Shown here: in pieces, positions 24,599 to 33,838 of the stretch
How positions within the stretch are numbered: the first letter of the stretch is position 1
How the letters are laid out: each line of letters begins with the position of its first letter
DNA from: Devosia sp.
GTDB lineage: Bacteria > Pseudomonadota > Alphaproteobacteria > Rhizobiales > Devosiaceae
Direction: 5' to 3'
Length of the DNA stretch: 59,264 nucleotides
Assembly (NCBI RefSeq): GCF_030689745.1
Contig: NZ_JAUYGL010000024.1
Coordinates: 1-59,264 of the forward strand
Translations under genes and position numbers: made by a program
Notes under the pieces: model-generated
Seen by the model: only the letters and a program-made list of their open reading frames with translations
What the model was told of the DNA's origin: nothing
Databases searched by the model: none

Positions 24599-25546
24599 TT
24601 ACGCTGCTCTGCGAGTCTGGAGCCGTTCGCCCAGCGTGGCCGCCACGGCCGCGTCGAACGGGGTCGCAAAATCGGCGCCCAGCAGGGCGTCGAGCCGGCT
24701 GTCGACCAGCTCCATTGGATTGTTCCACAAATAGCGCATCTTGACGATCTCGCGCACGACACCATTGACCAATCCCATGGCGCGCAGGGCCAGCCACGGC
24801 ATGGGCGCCACTTGGAGCGGCGCCCCCCATCCCTTGATCACGGCGTCCATCATTTGCCTGTTGGTGACAAAATGCCCGGCGAAGTGAAAATTCTCGAAGG
24901 CACCCAGCGTGTCGCGTTGCGCGCCGAGCACCGCGAAGGCGCGGCCCAGATCGGGCAGATAGGCCCAGGCATGCGCCAGGTCGAGATCCGCCAGATGCAG
25001 AACCCTGCCCTTGCCGATATCCATCAACATGGCCTGATCGAACCAGTCGCCGGTACTGTGGGGACCATAGAAGTCGCCGGCCCGCACGATGATGGTCTGG
25101 AACTTGCCCGCCCGTGACGCGGCAGCCAGCATCTCCTCCTGCCGCACCCTGATGGCGCCGCGCGGCGTCTGCGGCACCTGCGGTGTGTGCGGCGTCATGC
25201 GCCGGTCGCTGGCGGCGTAATTATACACATTGCCCGGAAACATCAGTGTTTTGCCGCTATTGCCCATAGCGGCAATCACCGTCGCCAGCTGCGCCTCGGC
25301 GCGGCCCTTGTCCCATTTGTCATAGGGCAGGTTCAGCGCGTTGACGACGATATCGGCCTGGGCGATGGCGGCGGTGACATCGTCCAGCCGGCCGGCATCA
25401 CCCTTGACGAATTCCACCCCGGGGATCGGTTGTCGATTGGTGCGGCCAAAGCCGCGCACGGTAAATCCGGCAGCGTTGAACGCCACCGCCGCGTGATGGC
25501 CGATATGGCCATTGATACCCAGAACCGTAATATTGCCTTTACTCAT
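24599..25546 (-). CDS. NAD(P)-dependent epimerase/dehydratase-like protein
   Basis: 315 aa from ATG 25546 behind GGAGAG. An extended-SDR/NmrA-like Rossmann start ITVLGINGHIGHHAAVAFNAAG holds the cofactor-binding glycines. The classical YxxxK pair is not clear, though a later MFPGNVYNYAA lies in the substrate region. The NmrA-type regulatory role and an oxidoreductase role are both possible. It is divergent from a LysR regulator that likely controls it, and co-directional with DUF4260. Confidence 0.85.
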   Translation of the reverse strand: MSKGNITVLGINGHIGHHAAVAFNAAGFTVRGFGRTNRQPIPGVEFVKGDAGRLDDVTAAIAQADIVVNALNLPYDKWDKGRAEAQLATVIAAMGNSGKTLMFPGNVYNYAASDRRMTPHTPQVPQTPRGAIRVRQEEMLAAASRAGKFQTIIVRAGDFYGPHSTGDWFDQAMLMDIGKGRVLHLADLDLAHAWAYLPDLGRAFAVLGAQRDTLGAFENFHFAGHFVTNRQMMDAVIKGWGAPLQVAPMPWLALRAMGLVNGVVREIVKMRYLWNNPMELVDSRLDALLGADFATPFDAAVAATLGERLQTRRAA

Positions 25547-25632
25547 GACCGCTCTCCATTGCTGGTGTCGGCAATTTGGCCTATTCATTTCCGTCATGAA
25601 ATTAGCCACGATCGCAGAATAGGTATTCAATA

Positions 25633-26523
25633 ATGAATAGGGAGCCAGACTGGGCATTGTGGCGCAGCTTTGCGGCAGTGGTGGCCAATGGCTCGCTGTC
25701 AGCTGCGGGCCGTGAGTTGGGCATCAGCCAGCCCACCGTGGGCCGCCACATTGAAACCCTCGAAGCCGATCTTGGCCTTGCCCTGTTCGAGCGCACGCTG
25801 AGCGGCCTCAAACCCAACAGCATCGCGCTGCGCCTGTACGAGCCGGTGTCAGAGGCCCAGTCGGCGCTGGCCGGGGCGGCCATCATGGCCGAAGGCGCCC
25901 AGGCCGAATGGGGGGGCACGGTCCGCCTCACCGCAAGTGCGGTGATTTCCAACTATGTATTGCCGCAATTGCTCGGACCGATTCGCGAGCGCTACCCCGG
26001 CATCGCTATCGAAACGGTGCCCTCTGATTCTGCCGAAAACCTGCTGCTGCGCGAGGCCGATATCGCCATCCGCATGTTTCGCCCGACGCAGCTGGAACTG
26101 ATCTCCCGCCATCTCGGCGACCTGCCCCTGGTCGCAACCGCCCGGCAAAGCTACCTCGACCGGCGCGGTACGCCGCGTCAGGCCGCCGACCTCTACCACC
26201 ACGATCTGATCGGGTTTGATCGCTCCGACGCCATCATTGCCCACGCCCGGACGCTCGGCCTGGTGCTGCGGCGCGACCAATTTGCCCTGCGCTCGGACGA
26301 TCAGCCGCACCTGTGGGAGTTGATCAAGGCGGGGCTGGGTATAGGATTTGCACAGGCCCGGCTGGTGCATGATACGCCCGGCATGGTCGCCTTGCCCATC
26401 GATCTGTCCATTCCCCCGCTGCCGGTCTGGCTGACCACCCACAGGGAATTGTTCACCTCGCACCGAATTCGTGCCATCTATGATGCGCTGGCCGACGGGC
26501 TCGTTGCGTATATAGTTGGCTAG
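25633..26523 (+). CDS. LysR-family transcriptional regulator
   Basis: 296 aa. The N-terminal winged HTH is WALWRSFAAVVANGSLSAAG then LGISQPTVGRHIETLEADLG, followed by a periplasmic-binding-like effector domain with VRLTASAVISNYVLPQLL and DIAIRMFRPTQ. It lies back to back with the epimerase gene, the usual arrangement for a LysR regulator and target; the 87-bp gap should contain the T-N11-A site. The effector is unknown. Confidence 0.94.
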   Translation: MNREPDWALWRSFAAVVANGSLSAAGRELGISQPTVGRHIETLEADLGLALFERTLSGLKPNSIALRLYEPVSEAQSALAGAAIMAEGAQAEWGGTVRLTASAVISNYVLPQLLGPIRERYPGIAIETVPSDSAENLLLREADIAIRMFRPTQLELISRHLGDLPLVATARQSYLDRRGTPRQAADLYHHDLIGFDRSDAIIAHARTLGLVLRRDQFALRSDDQPHLWELIKAGLGIGFAQARLVHDTPGMVALPIDLSIPPLPVWLTTHRELFTSHRIRAIYDALADGLVAYIVG

Positions 26524-26542
26524 CCAGCTTCTGTAGGAAAAC

Positions 26543-26743
26543 ATGCAAATCGCCCTCAATATCGCCGTCGCGCTTGCCCTGATGTTCGTCGTGGTTGTCC
26601 TGGGCCTGGGCCTGTGGAACATGGTCAAAGGCGGTTCGGGCAATACCAGCCAGCGCCTGATGCGCCTGCGCGTGCTGGGTCAGGCCGTTGCCCTGGCACT
26701 GCTGCTGGGCGTCCTGTTTCTTTCCGGCGGCGGTAGGGGTTAA
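26543..26743 (+). CDS. Twin transmembrane helix small protein (HIG1-like)
   Basis: 66 aa with two helices (ALNIAVALALMFVVVVLGLGLWNM and VLGQAVALALLLGVLFLSG) around a basic loop with NTSQRLMRLRV. This matches HIG1-domain small proteins of alphaproteobacteria, related to respiratory-complex factors in mitochondria. It lies 6 bp before the adenosyltransferase gene, an arrangement common in Rhizobiales. Confidence 0.85.
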   Translation: MQIALNIAVALALMFVVVVLGLGLWNMVKGGSGNTSQRLMRLRVLGQAVALALLLGVLFLSGGGRG

Positions 26744-26748
26744 CCAGC

Positions 26749-27342
26749 ATGATCAAGATCAATCGCATCTATACTAGGCAGGGCGACAGTGGCAGCACCG
26801 GGCTGGTGCGGGGTCCCCGGCGCCCGAAATATGATCTGCGGGTGGAAGCCTATGGCACGGTTGAAGAGGCCAATGCCTGCGTCGGCGTGGCCCGCATTCA
26901 TTCGGGTGCGCAACCCAAGATCGACAAACTCCTGAGCCGTATCCAGAACGATCTGTTCGATGTCGGATCCGATCTGGCGACCCCCGGCGCCGACGATACC
27001 GACACGGACCACCCCACGCTGCGCGTCCGCCCGATCCAGACCGAGGCGCTGGAAAAAATGATCGACCAGTACAATGAGTCGATCGCGCCACTGAACAGCT
27101 TCGTGCTGCCGGGTGGGACGCCGCTGGCGGCCGCCCTGCATGTGGCCCGCACCGTGACCCGGCGCGCCGAGCGCATCACCGTGGAGCTGGCGGCGAACGA
27201 ACCCGATACCAATCCTGAAACCCTGCGTTACCTCAACCGGCTCTCGGATCTGCTGTTTGTGCTGTCGCGGGTTGCCAATGCCAATGGCACGGCCGATGTG
27301 CTGTGGGTGCCCGGCAGCAATAGCGATCTGAAAAAGGGCTGA
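26749..27342 (+). CDS. Cob(I)yrinic acid a,c-diamide adenosyltransferase (PduO type)
   Basis: 197 aa. N-terminal IYTRQGDSGSTGLVRGPRRPK is the ATP-binding motif, with Gln where most members have Thr (TRTGDxGTTGL). Conserved helices: VEAYGTVEEANACVGVARI, VARTVTRRAERITVEL and the C-terminal YLNRLSDLLFVLSRVAN. It adenosylates cob(I)alamin to make coenzyme B12. The Thr-to-Gln change is notable but need not abolish activity. No cobalamin riboswitch is seen upstream. Confidence 0.92.
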   Translation: MIKINRIYTRQGDSGSTGLVRGPRRPKYDLRVEAYGTVEEANACVGVARIHSGAQPKIDKLLSRIQNDLFDVGSDLATPGADDTDTDHPTLRVRPIQTEALEKMIDQYNESIAPLNSFVLPGGTPLAAALHVARTVTRRAERITVELAANEPDTNPETLRYLNRLSDLLFVLSRVANANGTADVLWVPGSNSDLKKG

Positions 27343-27372
27343 GACTGTCCGGTGGCCGGCGGTCCCATGGCG

Positions 27373-27388
27373 TTAATCGCCGGTTAAC
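27373..27388 (+). promoter_or_regulatory. Perfect CtrA-type binding site upstream of yjfB-like gene
   Basis: TTAA-TCGCCGG-TTAAC, a full consensus match on the plus strand. A TAGAAT -10 candidate lies at 27453 and the gene starts at 27494. The box is further from that -10 than usual, so a second, closer promoter or another role is possible. Confidence 0.5.
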
Positions 27389-27493
27389 GCCGCAGACTCG
27401 CGATCAGGAGCAATACCACCATTCATTGCAGGATTTGTTTACACCTGCCCGGTAGAATCAGCACCTGGACCATGATCGAAAAGGAGGTCCGCC

Positions 27494-27676
27494 ATGAATA
27501 CTGACCTCTCGACCCAGATGCTGTCCATGAACGCGGCCTCGCTGCAGAACAGCGTCCAGATCGCCGTGTTCAAGAAGCAGCACGACATGCAGAGTGATCT
27601 GCTCAATACCCTGATGCAGACCGCCCTGTCCGCGCCGCCGCCCGGCCAGGGCCTCAAGATCGACAAGCAGGCCTGA
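27494..27676 (+). CDS. YjfB-family putative motility protein
   Basis: 60 aa. The YjfB pattern is visible: LSTQMLSMNAASLQNSVQIAVFKKQHDMQSDLLNTLMQ, ending with a proline-rich tail. The ribosome-binding site AAGGAGGT (27481-27488) is a full match to the 16S anti-Shine-Dalgarno, suggesting high translation. A perfect CtrA box lies 106 bp upstream; CtrA controls motility genes in this class. Function is not established. Confidence 0.85.
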   Translation: MNTDLSTQMLSMNAASLQNSVQIAVFKKQHDMQSDLLNTLMQTALSAPPPGQGLKIDKQA

Positions 27677-27707
27677 CCTCGGCGCACCGTATCGGGAGCA
27701 CCAGACC

Positions 27708-27923
27708 ATGAGCAGTGATCTGTCCGTCAGCCCCATCGTCATGATCAATCGCATCGCCGCGCGCGAAGTGGCGTCCGACGACGTGCATCTGGCCAAGGTC
27801 GCCGAACTGCGCATGCGCCTTGCCACAGCCGAGAGCGCGCAGCAGGCCCGCGCCGCCTTGTTCGATCCCAGCCCTGCTCTACCGCCCGCGCTCACCGGCG
27901 CCGACGTCGACCGACTGGTCTAG
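27708..27923 (+). CDS. Small protein of unknown function following yjfB
   Basis: 71 aa, no signal peptide or membrane segment. A charged helical middle ([28 protein letters not shown]) and a proline-rich stretch ([14 protein letters not shown]) are visible. It starts 32 bp after the yjfB stop behind GGGAGCA and may be co-transcribed. Its stop overlaps the convergent tlpA-like stop. Not recognised. Confidence 0.6.
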   Translation: MSSDLSVSPIVMINRIAAREVASDDVHLAKVAELRMRLATAESAQQARAALFDPSPALPPALTGADVDRLV

Positions 27924-28588
27924 CGCGCCGCCTGCAGCCCGATCAGGGCTTCAACCACCGCTTCGCCATCGGCTGTGTTCCACTCCGCTGGCCCCTGCAG
28001 CACGCCCAGCTCACAGCCATTTTCATCCAGCACCAGCGTCGCCGGCAGGCCGACCGCGACCGCCTGCTGCTTGAGGCGATCGAAAGCGGCAAAGGTGTTG
28101 TCGGCATAGAGCGGCAGGTTGGCGAATGTGTTGTCGGCGAGGAATTTCTCGGCCTTCACCAGGCCATTTTCCCCGATATCGAGATTGATCGGCAGCACCA
28201 TGAAGCTGTCGGAATTATACTTGGTGGCCAGTGCGTCGAGCGCCGGCATCTCCTCGCGGCATGGCACGCACCAGCTGGCCCAGAAATTGACCAGCAGCGC
28301 CTTGCCCCTGAAATCGGCAATGGTCAGCGCGGTACCTGCGGCATCCTTGAACGCCAGGGTGGCATAACCGCGCCCTTCGCCAGTGCCATTGAGCGCGGCC
28401 AGTTCACCCACCGCCGCCGCATCAATGGCCGCGGCAGCGTCTGCCTGCACCGGACATTCCCGGGCCACCCCGGCATTGCCGAGCCACACCCACGCCGCTA
28501 TAGCTACGGCCAATCCCGCCACCCCCAGCGTGACCAGCAGCCGAACCCGGCTGGAAGCTCCGGGGCGAGGCGCGTGCGTATCGGTCAT
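27920..28588 (-). CDS. TlpA-like membrane-anchored thiol:disulfide oxidoreductase
   Basis: 222 aa from ATG 28588. One N-terminal membrane anchor ([19 protein letters not shown]) and a periplasmic thioredoxin fold with FWASWCVPC (Cys107, Cys110) and the cis-Pro region [14 protein letters not shown]. TlpA reduces apocytochrome c or copper-site thiols for cytochrome oxidase assembly. An extra Cys pair (Cys45 and the late NGC) could form a structural disulfide. Divergent from argH with a 21-bp gap. Confidence 0.9.
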   Translation of the reverse strand: MTDTHAPRPGASSRVRLLVTLGVAGLAVAIAAWVWLGNAGVARECPVQADAAAAIDAAAVGELAALNGTGEGRGYATLAFKDAAGTALTIADFRGKALLVNFWASWCVPCREEMPALDALATKYNSDSFMVLPINLDIGENGLVKAEKFLADNTFANLPLYADNTFAAFDRLKQQAVAVGLPATLVLDENGCELGVLQGPAEWNTADGEAVVEALIGLQAAR

Positions 28589-28609
28589 AACAGGTCTCCG
28601 AGGTATTCG

Positions 28610-30058
28610 ATGAGCAACAAAATGTGGGGCGGCCGGTTTGCTACCGGTCCCGACGCCATCATGGAGGAAATCAACGCCTCGATCGGTTTCGATCAGCGCC
28701 TGTTCCGCCAGGATATTGCCGGATCGATCGCCCATGCCACAATGCTCGCCGAGACGGGCATTCTGACGCAGGACGATCGCCAGACCATTATTGCCGGTCT
28801 AACCGAGGTGCTCGCCGAAATCGAGAGCGGCAGTTTCACGTTCTCGCGGGCGCTTGAAGACATTCACATGAATGTGGAAAGCCGGCTGCGCGAAAAGATC
28901 GGCGATGCGGCCGGCAGGCTGCACACCGCCCGCTCGCGCAACGATCAGGTGGCGACCGATTTCAAGCTCTATGTTCGCGACACCATTGATACGCTGGTGG
29001 CCCAGATCGCCGCCCTGCAACTGGCACTGGTGACCAGGGCCGAAGATGAAGCCGAGACCATCATGCCCGGCTTCACCCATTTGCAGAATGCCCAGCCGGT
29101 GACCTTCGGCCACCATTTGCTGGCCTATGTGGAAATGCTCGGCCGCGATGCCGGCCGCCTGCTCGACGCCCGCAAGCGGCTCAATGAAAGCCCGCTCGGT
29201 TCGGCCGCGCTGGCCGGCACGCCCTACCCCATCGATCGCTCCATGACCGCCGAAAAGCTCGGCTTTGACCGCCTCACCGCCAATTCGCTCGATGCCGTCT
29301 CGGACCGCGACTTCATCCTCGAAACCCTGGCAGCAGCATCCATTTGCGCCATGCATCTGTCGCGGTTCGCCGAGGAGATGGTGATCTGGAGTTCGGCCCA
29401 GTTCGGCTTCATCAAGCTGAGCGACAAATTCACCACCGGCTCCTCGATCATGCCGCAAAAGCGCAATCCGGACGCCGCCGAACTGGTACGCGCCAAGATC
29501 GGCCGCATTGTCGGCGCGCTGACCAGCCTGCTGATGGTGATGAAGGGGCTGCCGCTCGCCTATTCCAAGGACATGCAGGAAGACAAGGAAGTCGCCTTTG
29601 ATGCCCTTGATGCCCTGTCGCTGTCGCTGGCGGCGATGACCGGCATGGTCGGCGACCTGACGGCCAATCGCGAGGCCATGCGCGCCTCGGCCACCGCCGG
29701 CTTCTCCACCGCCACCGACATTGCCGACTGGCTGGTGCGCGAACTCGATATTCCGTTCCGCGATGCCCACCACATTACCGGACAGATCGTCGCTCTGGCC
29801 GAGCAGAAGAATTGCGGGCTGGAAGGGCTGACCATCGAAGATTTCAAATCCATCGATCAGCGCATCGACAGCCGCATCCACAAGGTGCTGACCGTCGAGG
29901 CCTCGGTCGCCGCCCGCCAGAGCTATGGCGGCACCGCGCCCGCCAATGTGCTGACCCAGGCGGCGCGCTGGAAGAGCGAACTCACCGGCCAGCCGCATGA
30001 GCCCAGGCCACTGGCGCGCAAAAAGCATGGCGGCCATGGTGATGGCGGGGTTGCTTAG
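28610..30058 (+). CDS. argH: Argininosuccinate lyase
   Basis: 482 aa from ATG 28610. It cleaves argininosuccinate to arginine and fumarate, the last step of arginine synthesis. Superfamily signature [20 protein letters not shown] holds the catalytic Ser loop; others are MWGGRF at the start, [10 protein letters not shown] and [12 protein letters not shown]. The last 20 residues are basic and divergent. The small lipoprotein gene and lysA that often follow argH are replaced here by ChaC and then lysA. Confidence 0.97.
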   Translation: MSNKMWGGRFATGPDAIMEEINASIGFDQRLFRQDIAGSIAHATMLAETGILTQDDRQTIIAGLTEVLAEIESGSFTFSRALEDIHMNVESRLREKIGDAAGRLHTARSRNDQVATDFKLYVRDTIDTLVAQIAALQLALVTRAEDEAETIMPGFTHLQNAQPVTFGHHLLAYVEMLGRDAGRLLDARKRLNESPLGSAALAGTPYPIDRSMTAEKLGFDRLTANSLDAVSDRDFILETLAAASICAMHLSRFAEEMVIWSSAQFGFIKLSDKFTTGSSIMPQKRNPDAAELVRAKIGRIVGALTSLLMVMKGLPLAYSKDMQEDKEVAFDALDALSLSLAAMTGMVGDLTANREAMRASATAGFSTATDIADWLVRELDIPFRDAHHITGQIVALAEQKNCGLEGLTIEDFKSIDQRIDSRIHKVLTVEASVAARQSYGGTAPANVLTQAARWKSELTGQPHEPRPLARKKHGGHGDGGVA

Positions 30059-30107
30059 GCCGCGCCGCCACCTAGATTGATCTCTGCACGAATCTGGAAG
30101 TGAAGTG

Positions 30108-30827
30108 ATGATCGGCAGACAGCGACAGATGCGCCTCACCCAGCGTCATGTCGACTATCTGCAGCCAGAGTGTGTCTCTGACCAGATGCCGCCACCGCCC
30201 GCAGGCATGCGCGCGGCAACGCCGGAGGACCATCAGGCCACGATTGCCGACCTGCTCGGTTCCCAGCGCCATGGCGACGAACTCTGGGTGTTCGCCTATG
30301 GTTCGCTGATCTGGAAACCGGCCTGCGACTTTGTCGAAATGCGCACTGCACTGGTGCATGGCTGGCACCGCGCCTTCTGCCTGGGCTGGAATACCCGCTT
30401 TCGCGGCTCGGACGAAAATCCGGGCCTGATGCTGGCACTTGATCGCGGCGGTGCCTGCAATGGCGTGCTCTATCGATTGCCGCCCGACCGCATTGACGAC
30501 AGCATGACCCGCCTGCTCGAGCGCGAGATGGGTTGGCTGCCATCGGCCTTCCCTCCCCGCTGGGTCAATGCCCGAACCGGCGAGCGCACCATCCGCGCCC
30601 TGACCTTCTGCATTGATCGTCACTCCGGCCGCTATGTGACCGGACTGCCCCCCGAGCGGATCGCCGCGGTTCTGGCCACTGCGGTGGGCAATCGCGGCTC
30701 GATGGCCGAATATCTCTATGCTACCGTCCGTCACCTCGAAGAAGCCGGCATTCACGACCCCCATCTCTGGCATTTGCAGGCACTGGTGGCCGCCCAGATT
30801 GAAGCTGCTTATGAGCCGAACCGATAA
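30108..30827 (+). CDS. ChaC-family gamma-glutamylcyclotransferase, paralogue 1
   Basis: 239 aa. ChaC enzymes cleave the gamma-glutamyl bond of glutathione to 5-oxoproline and Cys-Gly. The substrate loop VFAYGSLIWKPACDF and WHRAFCLGW are conserved, with the catalytic Glu in the EREM segment and an RALTFCID strand later. An N-terminal extension of about 60 residues precedes the core. A second, shorter ChaC lies at 36796-37356. Confidence 0.9.
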   Translation: MIGRQRQMRLTQRHVDYLQPECVSDQMPPPPAGMRAATPEDHQATIADLLGSQRHGDELWVFAYGSLIWKPACDFVEMRTALVHGWHRAFCLGWNTRFRGSDENPGLMLALDRGGACNGVLYRLPPDRIDDSMTRLLEREMGWLPSAFPPRWVNARTGERTIRALTFCIDRHSGRYVTGLPPERIAAVLATAVGNRGSMAEYLYATVRHLEEAGIHDPHLWHLQALVAAQIEAAYEPNR

Positions 30828-30869
30828 GTCGTGCTTTCGTTTTGCGCCGCGCTGGACTAGAGCATGACC

Positions 30870-30995
30870 ATCCTCCCTTGTCCCCTTGCGGGACAAGGTG
30901 GCGCGCAGCGCCGGATGAGGGGTCCGAGAGGGTGGACAGAACCCTTTACCCGCCCTTCGGGCACCCTCTCCCGCAAGGGAAGATGGAAGGCAGGA
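30870..30995. repeat. RIME-like intergenic mosaic repeat
   Basis: About 125 bp of stacked hairpins: CTTGTCCC/GGGACAAG (30877-30897), GGCGC/GCGCC around GCA (30900-30912), and CGCCCTTCGGGC with CCCTCTCCCGCAAGGG. The order and wording match the rhizobial intergenic mosaic elements. It lies directly before lysA and may shape its leader. No coding. Confidence 0.7.
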
Positions 30996-31005
30996 ATCGA
31001 CGCAT

Positions 31006-32265
31006 ATGGTCCACCATTTCGAACACCGTGACGGCACGCTTTATGCCGAGGACGTCAATCTGAACGATCTGGCAGACAAGGTCGGCACCCCGTTCTACGT
31101 CTATTCCAGCGCCACCTTGCGCCGGCACGTGCGGGTGGTGAAGGCCGCGTTTGAGGGCATCCCGACCCTGCTGGCCTATGCCATGAAGGCCAATTCCAAT
31201 CAGGCTGTGCTCAAGCTGATGGCATCCGAAGGCGCTGGCGCCGACGTGGTGTCGCTGGGCGAACTCGAACGCGCCCTGGCCGCCGGCATTCCGCCCGAGA
31301 TGATTGTATTCTCCGGCGTCGCCAAGACCATTACCGAGATGCGCCGCGGCCTGAGCGCCGGCATCAAGTGTTTCAACGTCGAGAGCGAGCCCGAACTGGA
31401 GCGCCTCTCCATGGTGGCTTCGGAAATGGGCATGACCGCCTCTGTCTCGGTGCGCATCAACCCCGATGTCGATGCCCGCACCCATGCCAAGATTTCTACC
31501 GGCATGGCCGACAGCAAGTTCGGCATTCCCTTGTCGCGCGCCCGCGAGGTCTATCGCCGCATTGCCGCACTGCCGGGCGTGGAGGCCGTAGGCGTTGACA
31601 TGCATATCGGCAGCCAGCTGACCGATCTCGAACCCTTCGGCAATGCCTTTGGCTTGCTGGCTGAGCTGGTAAAGGCGTTACGGGCCGATGGCCACGATAT
31701 TCGCCATGTCGATATCGGTGGCGGTCTCGGCATTCCCTATCACCACAACCAGGAAGCCCCGCCGCACCCGGAGGCCTATGCCGCCGTGGTGCGCGACAAG
31801 ATCGGCCAGCTCGGCTGCACCCTGGTGATCGAGCCGGGCCGGCTGCTGGTGGGCAATGCCGGCATCATGGTAACCAAGGTGGAATACGTCAAACAGGGCA
31901 GCACCAGCTTCATCATCGTTGACGCGGCGATGAATGATCTGCTGCGCCCCACGCTGTATGAAGCCCATCACGACGTGGTGCCGGTGAACTATTCCAACCT
32001 GCCCCCGATCACCGCCGATATCGTCGGTCCGGTCTGCGAAACCGGCGATTATCTCGCCAAGGGCCGCACCATGGCCGGTGTGCAGGAGGGTGATCTGCTC
32101 TCCATCATGAGTGCGGGCGCCTATGGCGCGGTGATGGCCTCGACCTATAATTCCCGGCTGTTGATCCCTGAAGTGCTGGTTGACGGTGACAAATTTCATG
32201 TCATCCGCCCGCGCAAGTCGCTGGCGGAACTGATCGCGCTCGACAGCGTGCCCGACTGGGTCTAG
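31006..32265 (+). CDS. lysA: Diaminopimelate decarboxylase
   Basis: 419 aa. It decarboxylates meso-diaminopimelate to lysine. PLP binds Lys61 in AYAMKANSN; other conserved segments are FNVESEPEL, HIGSQLTDLEPF, GGGLGIPY, EPGRLLVG and the active-site CETGDYLAKGR. The stop codon shares the bases CTAG with the convergent receiver gene. Confidence 0.97.
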   Translation: MVHHFEHRDGTLYAEDVNLNDLADKVGTPFYVYSSATLRRHVRVVKAAFEGIPTLLAYAMKANSNQAVLKLMASEGAGADVVSLGELERALAAGIPPEMIVFSGVAKTITEMRRGLSAGIKCFNVESEPELERLSMVASEMGMTASVSVRINPDVDARTHAKISTGMADSKFGIPLSRAREVYRRIAALPGVEAVGVDMHIGSQLTDLEPFGNAFGLLAELVKALRADGHDIRHVDIGGGLGIPYHHNQEAPPHPEAYAAVVRDKIGQLGCTLVIEPGRLLVGNAGIMVTKVEYVKQGSTSFIIVDAAMNDLLRPTLYEAHHDVVPVNYSNLPPITADIVGPVCETGDYLAKGRTMAGVQEGDLLSIMSAGAYGAVMASTYNSRLLIPEVLVDGDKFHVIRPRKSLAELIALDSVPDWV

Positions 32266-32672
32266 GGCTCGCGCGCCTGCCGGGCCAGCGAAACCACCTC
32301 GACTGGCTTGCCGGCCAGCGCATCGTCGATCTTGGCGAGCAGCTCGGCCAGGGTGAACGGCTTGACAATCACATCATAGATCAGCGCATCGAGCCCATGG
32401 GCCCGTTCGCGCTGATCGGCAAAGCCGGTCATCAGCACAATGATGATGTCGGGATATTTGGCCGCCACATCGAGCGCCAGCGCAATGCCATCCATGATGG
32501 GCATCTTGATATCGCTGAGCAGCAGGTCGAACCGGCCGCCTTCGGCATCCACCGTTTCCGCGGCGAGGCCGCCATCTTCTTCGGCGACGACGTCATGGCC
32601 CTTCATGGTCAGGGCGCTGACCACAAAGGCACGAACCGAAGGATCGTCTTCGGCAACAAGAATGCGGGCCAT
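32262..32672 (-). CDS. CpdR-like single-domain response regulator
   Basis: 136 aa, one receiver domain only: acidic pair Asp9-Asp10, phospho-acceptor Asp54 in LLSDIKMP, Thr82 and Lys104 in VKPF. CpdR in Caulobacter and Sinorhizobium controls ClpXP degradation of cell-cycle regulators, and this protein has the same length and context-type. Assignment is by similarity, and other stand-alone receivers are possible. ATGA overlap with the zinc-ribbon gene upstream. Confidence 0.85.
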   Translation of the reverse strand: MARILVAEDDPSVRAFVVSALTMKGHDVVAEEDGGLAAETVDAEGGRFDLLLSDIKMPIMDGIALALDVAAKYPDIIIVLMTGFADQRERAHGLDALIYDVIVKPFTLAELLAKIDDALAGKPVEVVSLARQAREP

Positions 32673-33616
32673 CAACGATGCTCCGGATTGGCAGTTGGGA
32701 GGGCGGCGGCAGCGCCGGGATCAGATTGCCCGGCAGCACCGGGACGGGTGGATGCGCCGGCCGACCGGACGGTCTTGCCCGTGAGCCGCGCACCACCGGC
32801 AAAACTCAGCCGTACCCGCGACGCCTCGCCGGGCGGCAGGGTCAACTGGGTTTCAAAGGTCGAACGCTCGCCAATCATCAGATCGCGGACCGCTGGCCGC
32901 ACACTCCACTGATAGATGCCCTGCCCGTTCGGGCCGATCAGGGTAACGACCACGGAAGGCACTGGCACCGGGACGGGTGACAGGCCGACGATCTGGGCGG
33001 AGACGATCAGCACTTCCTTGCCATTGCGCAGCGTCTGCATCGAGCTCACATTGGAAAAATCCAGACCAACGACATTGATCTGCAGCCCGACCGCCTCATA
33101 AATGCCGGCCATCGCCGGAAAGCGCTGCACCACCTGCACCCGGCCCCAATAGGCGTAGGCCAGGACCGCCACCAGCGCGACACCCCAGATGATCCGCAGC
33201 GCCAGGCGCAAGCGCTCCACCGGTTGCTCCTCGCTCACGCTTTCTTCGCGCGAAAAGGCCTTGCGCCGCTTGCGCACCACGGCCGGATCAAGCCTGCCGG
33301 CCGCCGACTGACCGCGCGACTGGTCGTCCTCGAGGTCGTCCTTCTTGGTCTTTTTGGGCTTGGTGGCTTTTTCTTTGCCGGGTTTGCCGGCCGCAGCCGT
33401 TGCCACTTTCTCCTCGGCGCTCAGGGCATCGTCCAGAGCATCTTCGGCAAGCGCCTGCTCGGCCTGGCGGATCGCGGGCGGCGGCTCGTCCGGCTCGATC
33501 GGCCCCTGATCCCAGGCCTGCTGACAATGCGCACACTGCACCTTGCGACCAGCCGAGCCGATGGCCTCGTAGGTCACCTGATACTTGGTCTGGCAATGTG
33601 GACAGGAGATGATCAT
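32672..33616 (-). CDS. MJ0042/DUF3426 zinc-ribbon membrane protein
   Basis: 314 aa. The N-terminal zinc ribbon CPHCQTKY...CAHCQQAW (residues 5-35) is diagnostic of MJ0042. A Lys/Glu-rich linker follows, one membrane helix near 137-157 (IIWGVALVAVLAYAYWG), then a DUF3426-like beta domain outside (VLIVSAQIVGLSPVPVPVPSVVVTLIG) and a Pro/Ala tail. Function not known. Co-transcribed with the receiver gene and divergent from ftsEX. Confidence 0.88.
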   Translation of the reverse strand: MIISCPHCQTKYQVTYEAIGSAGRKVQCAHCQQAWDQGPIEPDEPPPAIRQAEQALAEDALDDALSAEEKVATAAAGKPGKEKATKPKKTKKDDLEDDQSRGQSAAGRLDPAVVRKRRKAFSREESVSEEQPVERLRLALRIIWGVALVAVLAYAYWGRVQVVQRFPAMAGIYEAVGLQINVVGLDFSNVSSMQTLRNGKEVLIVSAQIVGLSPVPVPVPSVVVTLIGPNGQGIYQWSVRPAVRDLMIGERSTFETQLTLPPGEASRVRLSFAGGARLTGKTVRSAGASTRPGAAGQSDPGAAAALPTANPEHR

Positions 33617-33838
33617 GGAGCCAGACTATTGGTGCAGATGCGAAAATGACGTCGTTCAAATTACCCGCAGGGTGTTAAGACTCCTCAAACTTGCGACCAG
33701 CCGGGCGCCATCCACCACATTTGTGCCGCTTTATTGCGGCCAAGCACGGTGTGTGCGGTTTCGATACTGCGCCGCTGTTATGATGCGGCCCATGCCTGAT
33801 TCGTCCCAACCACGCCGAGCAATGGGGAGCCCCCAATC

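Noticed and set aside
28799-30139. A 446-codon minus-strand frame over argH
   Set aside because: Shadow of argH; no family features.
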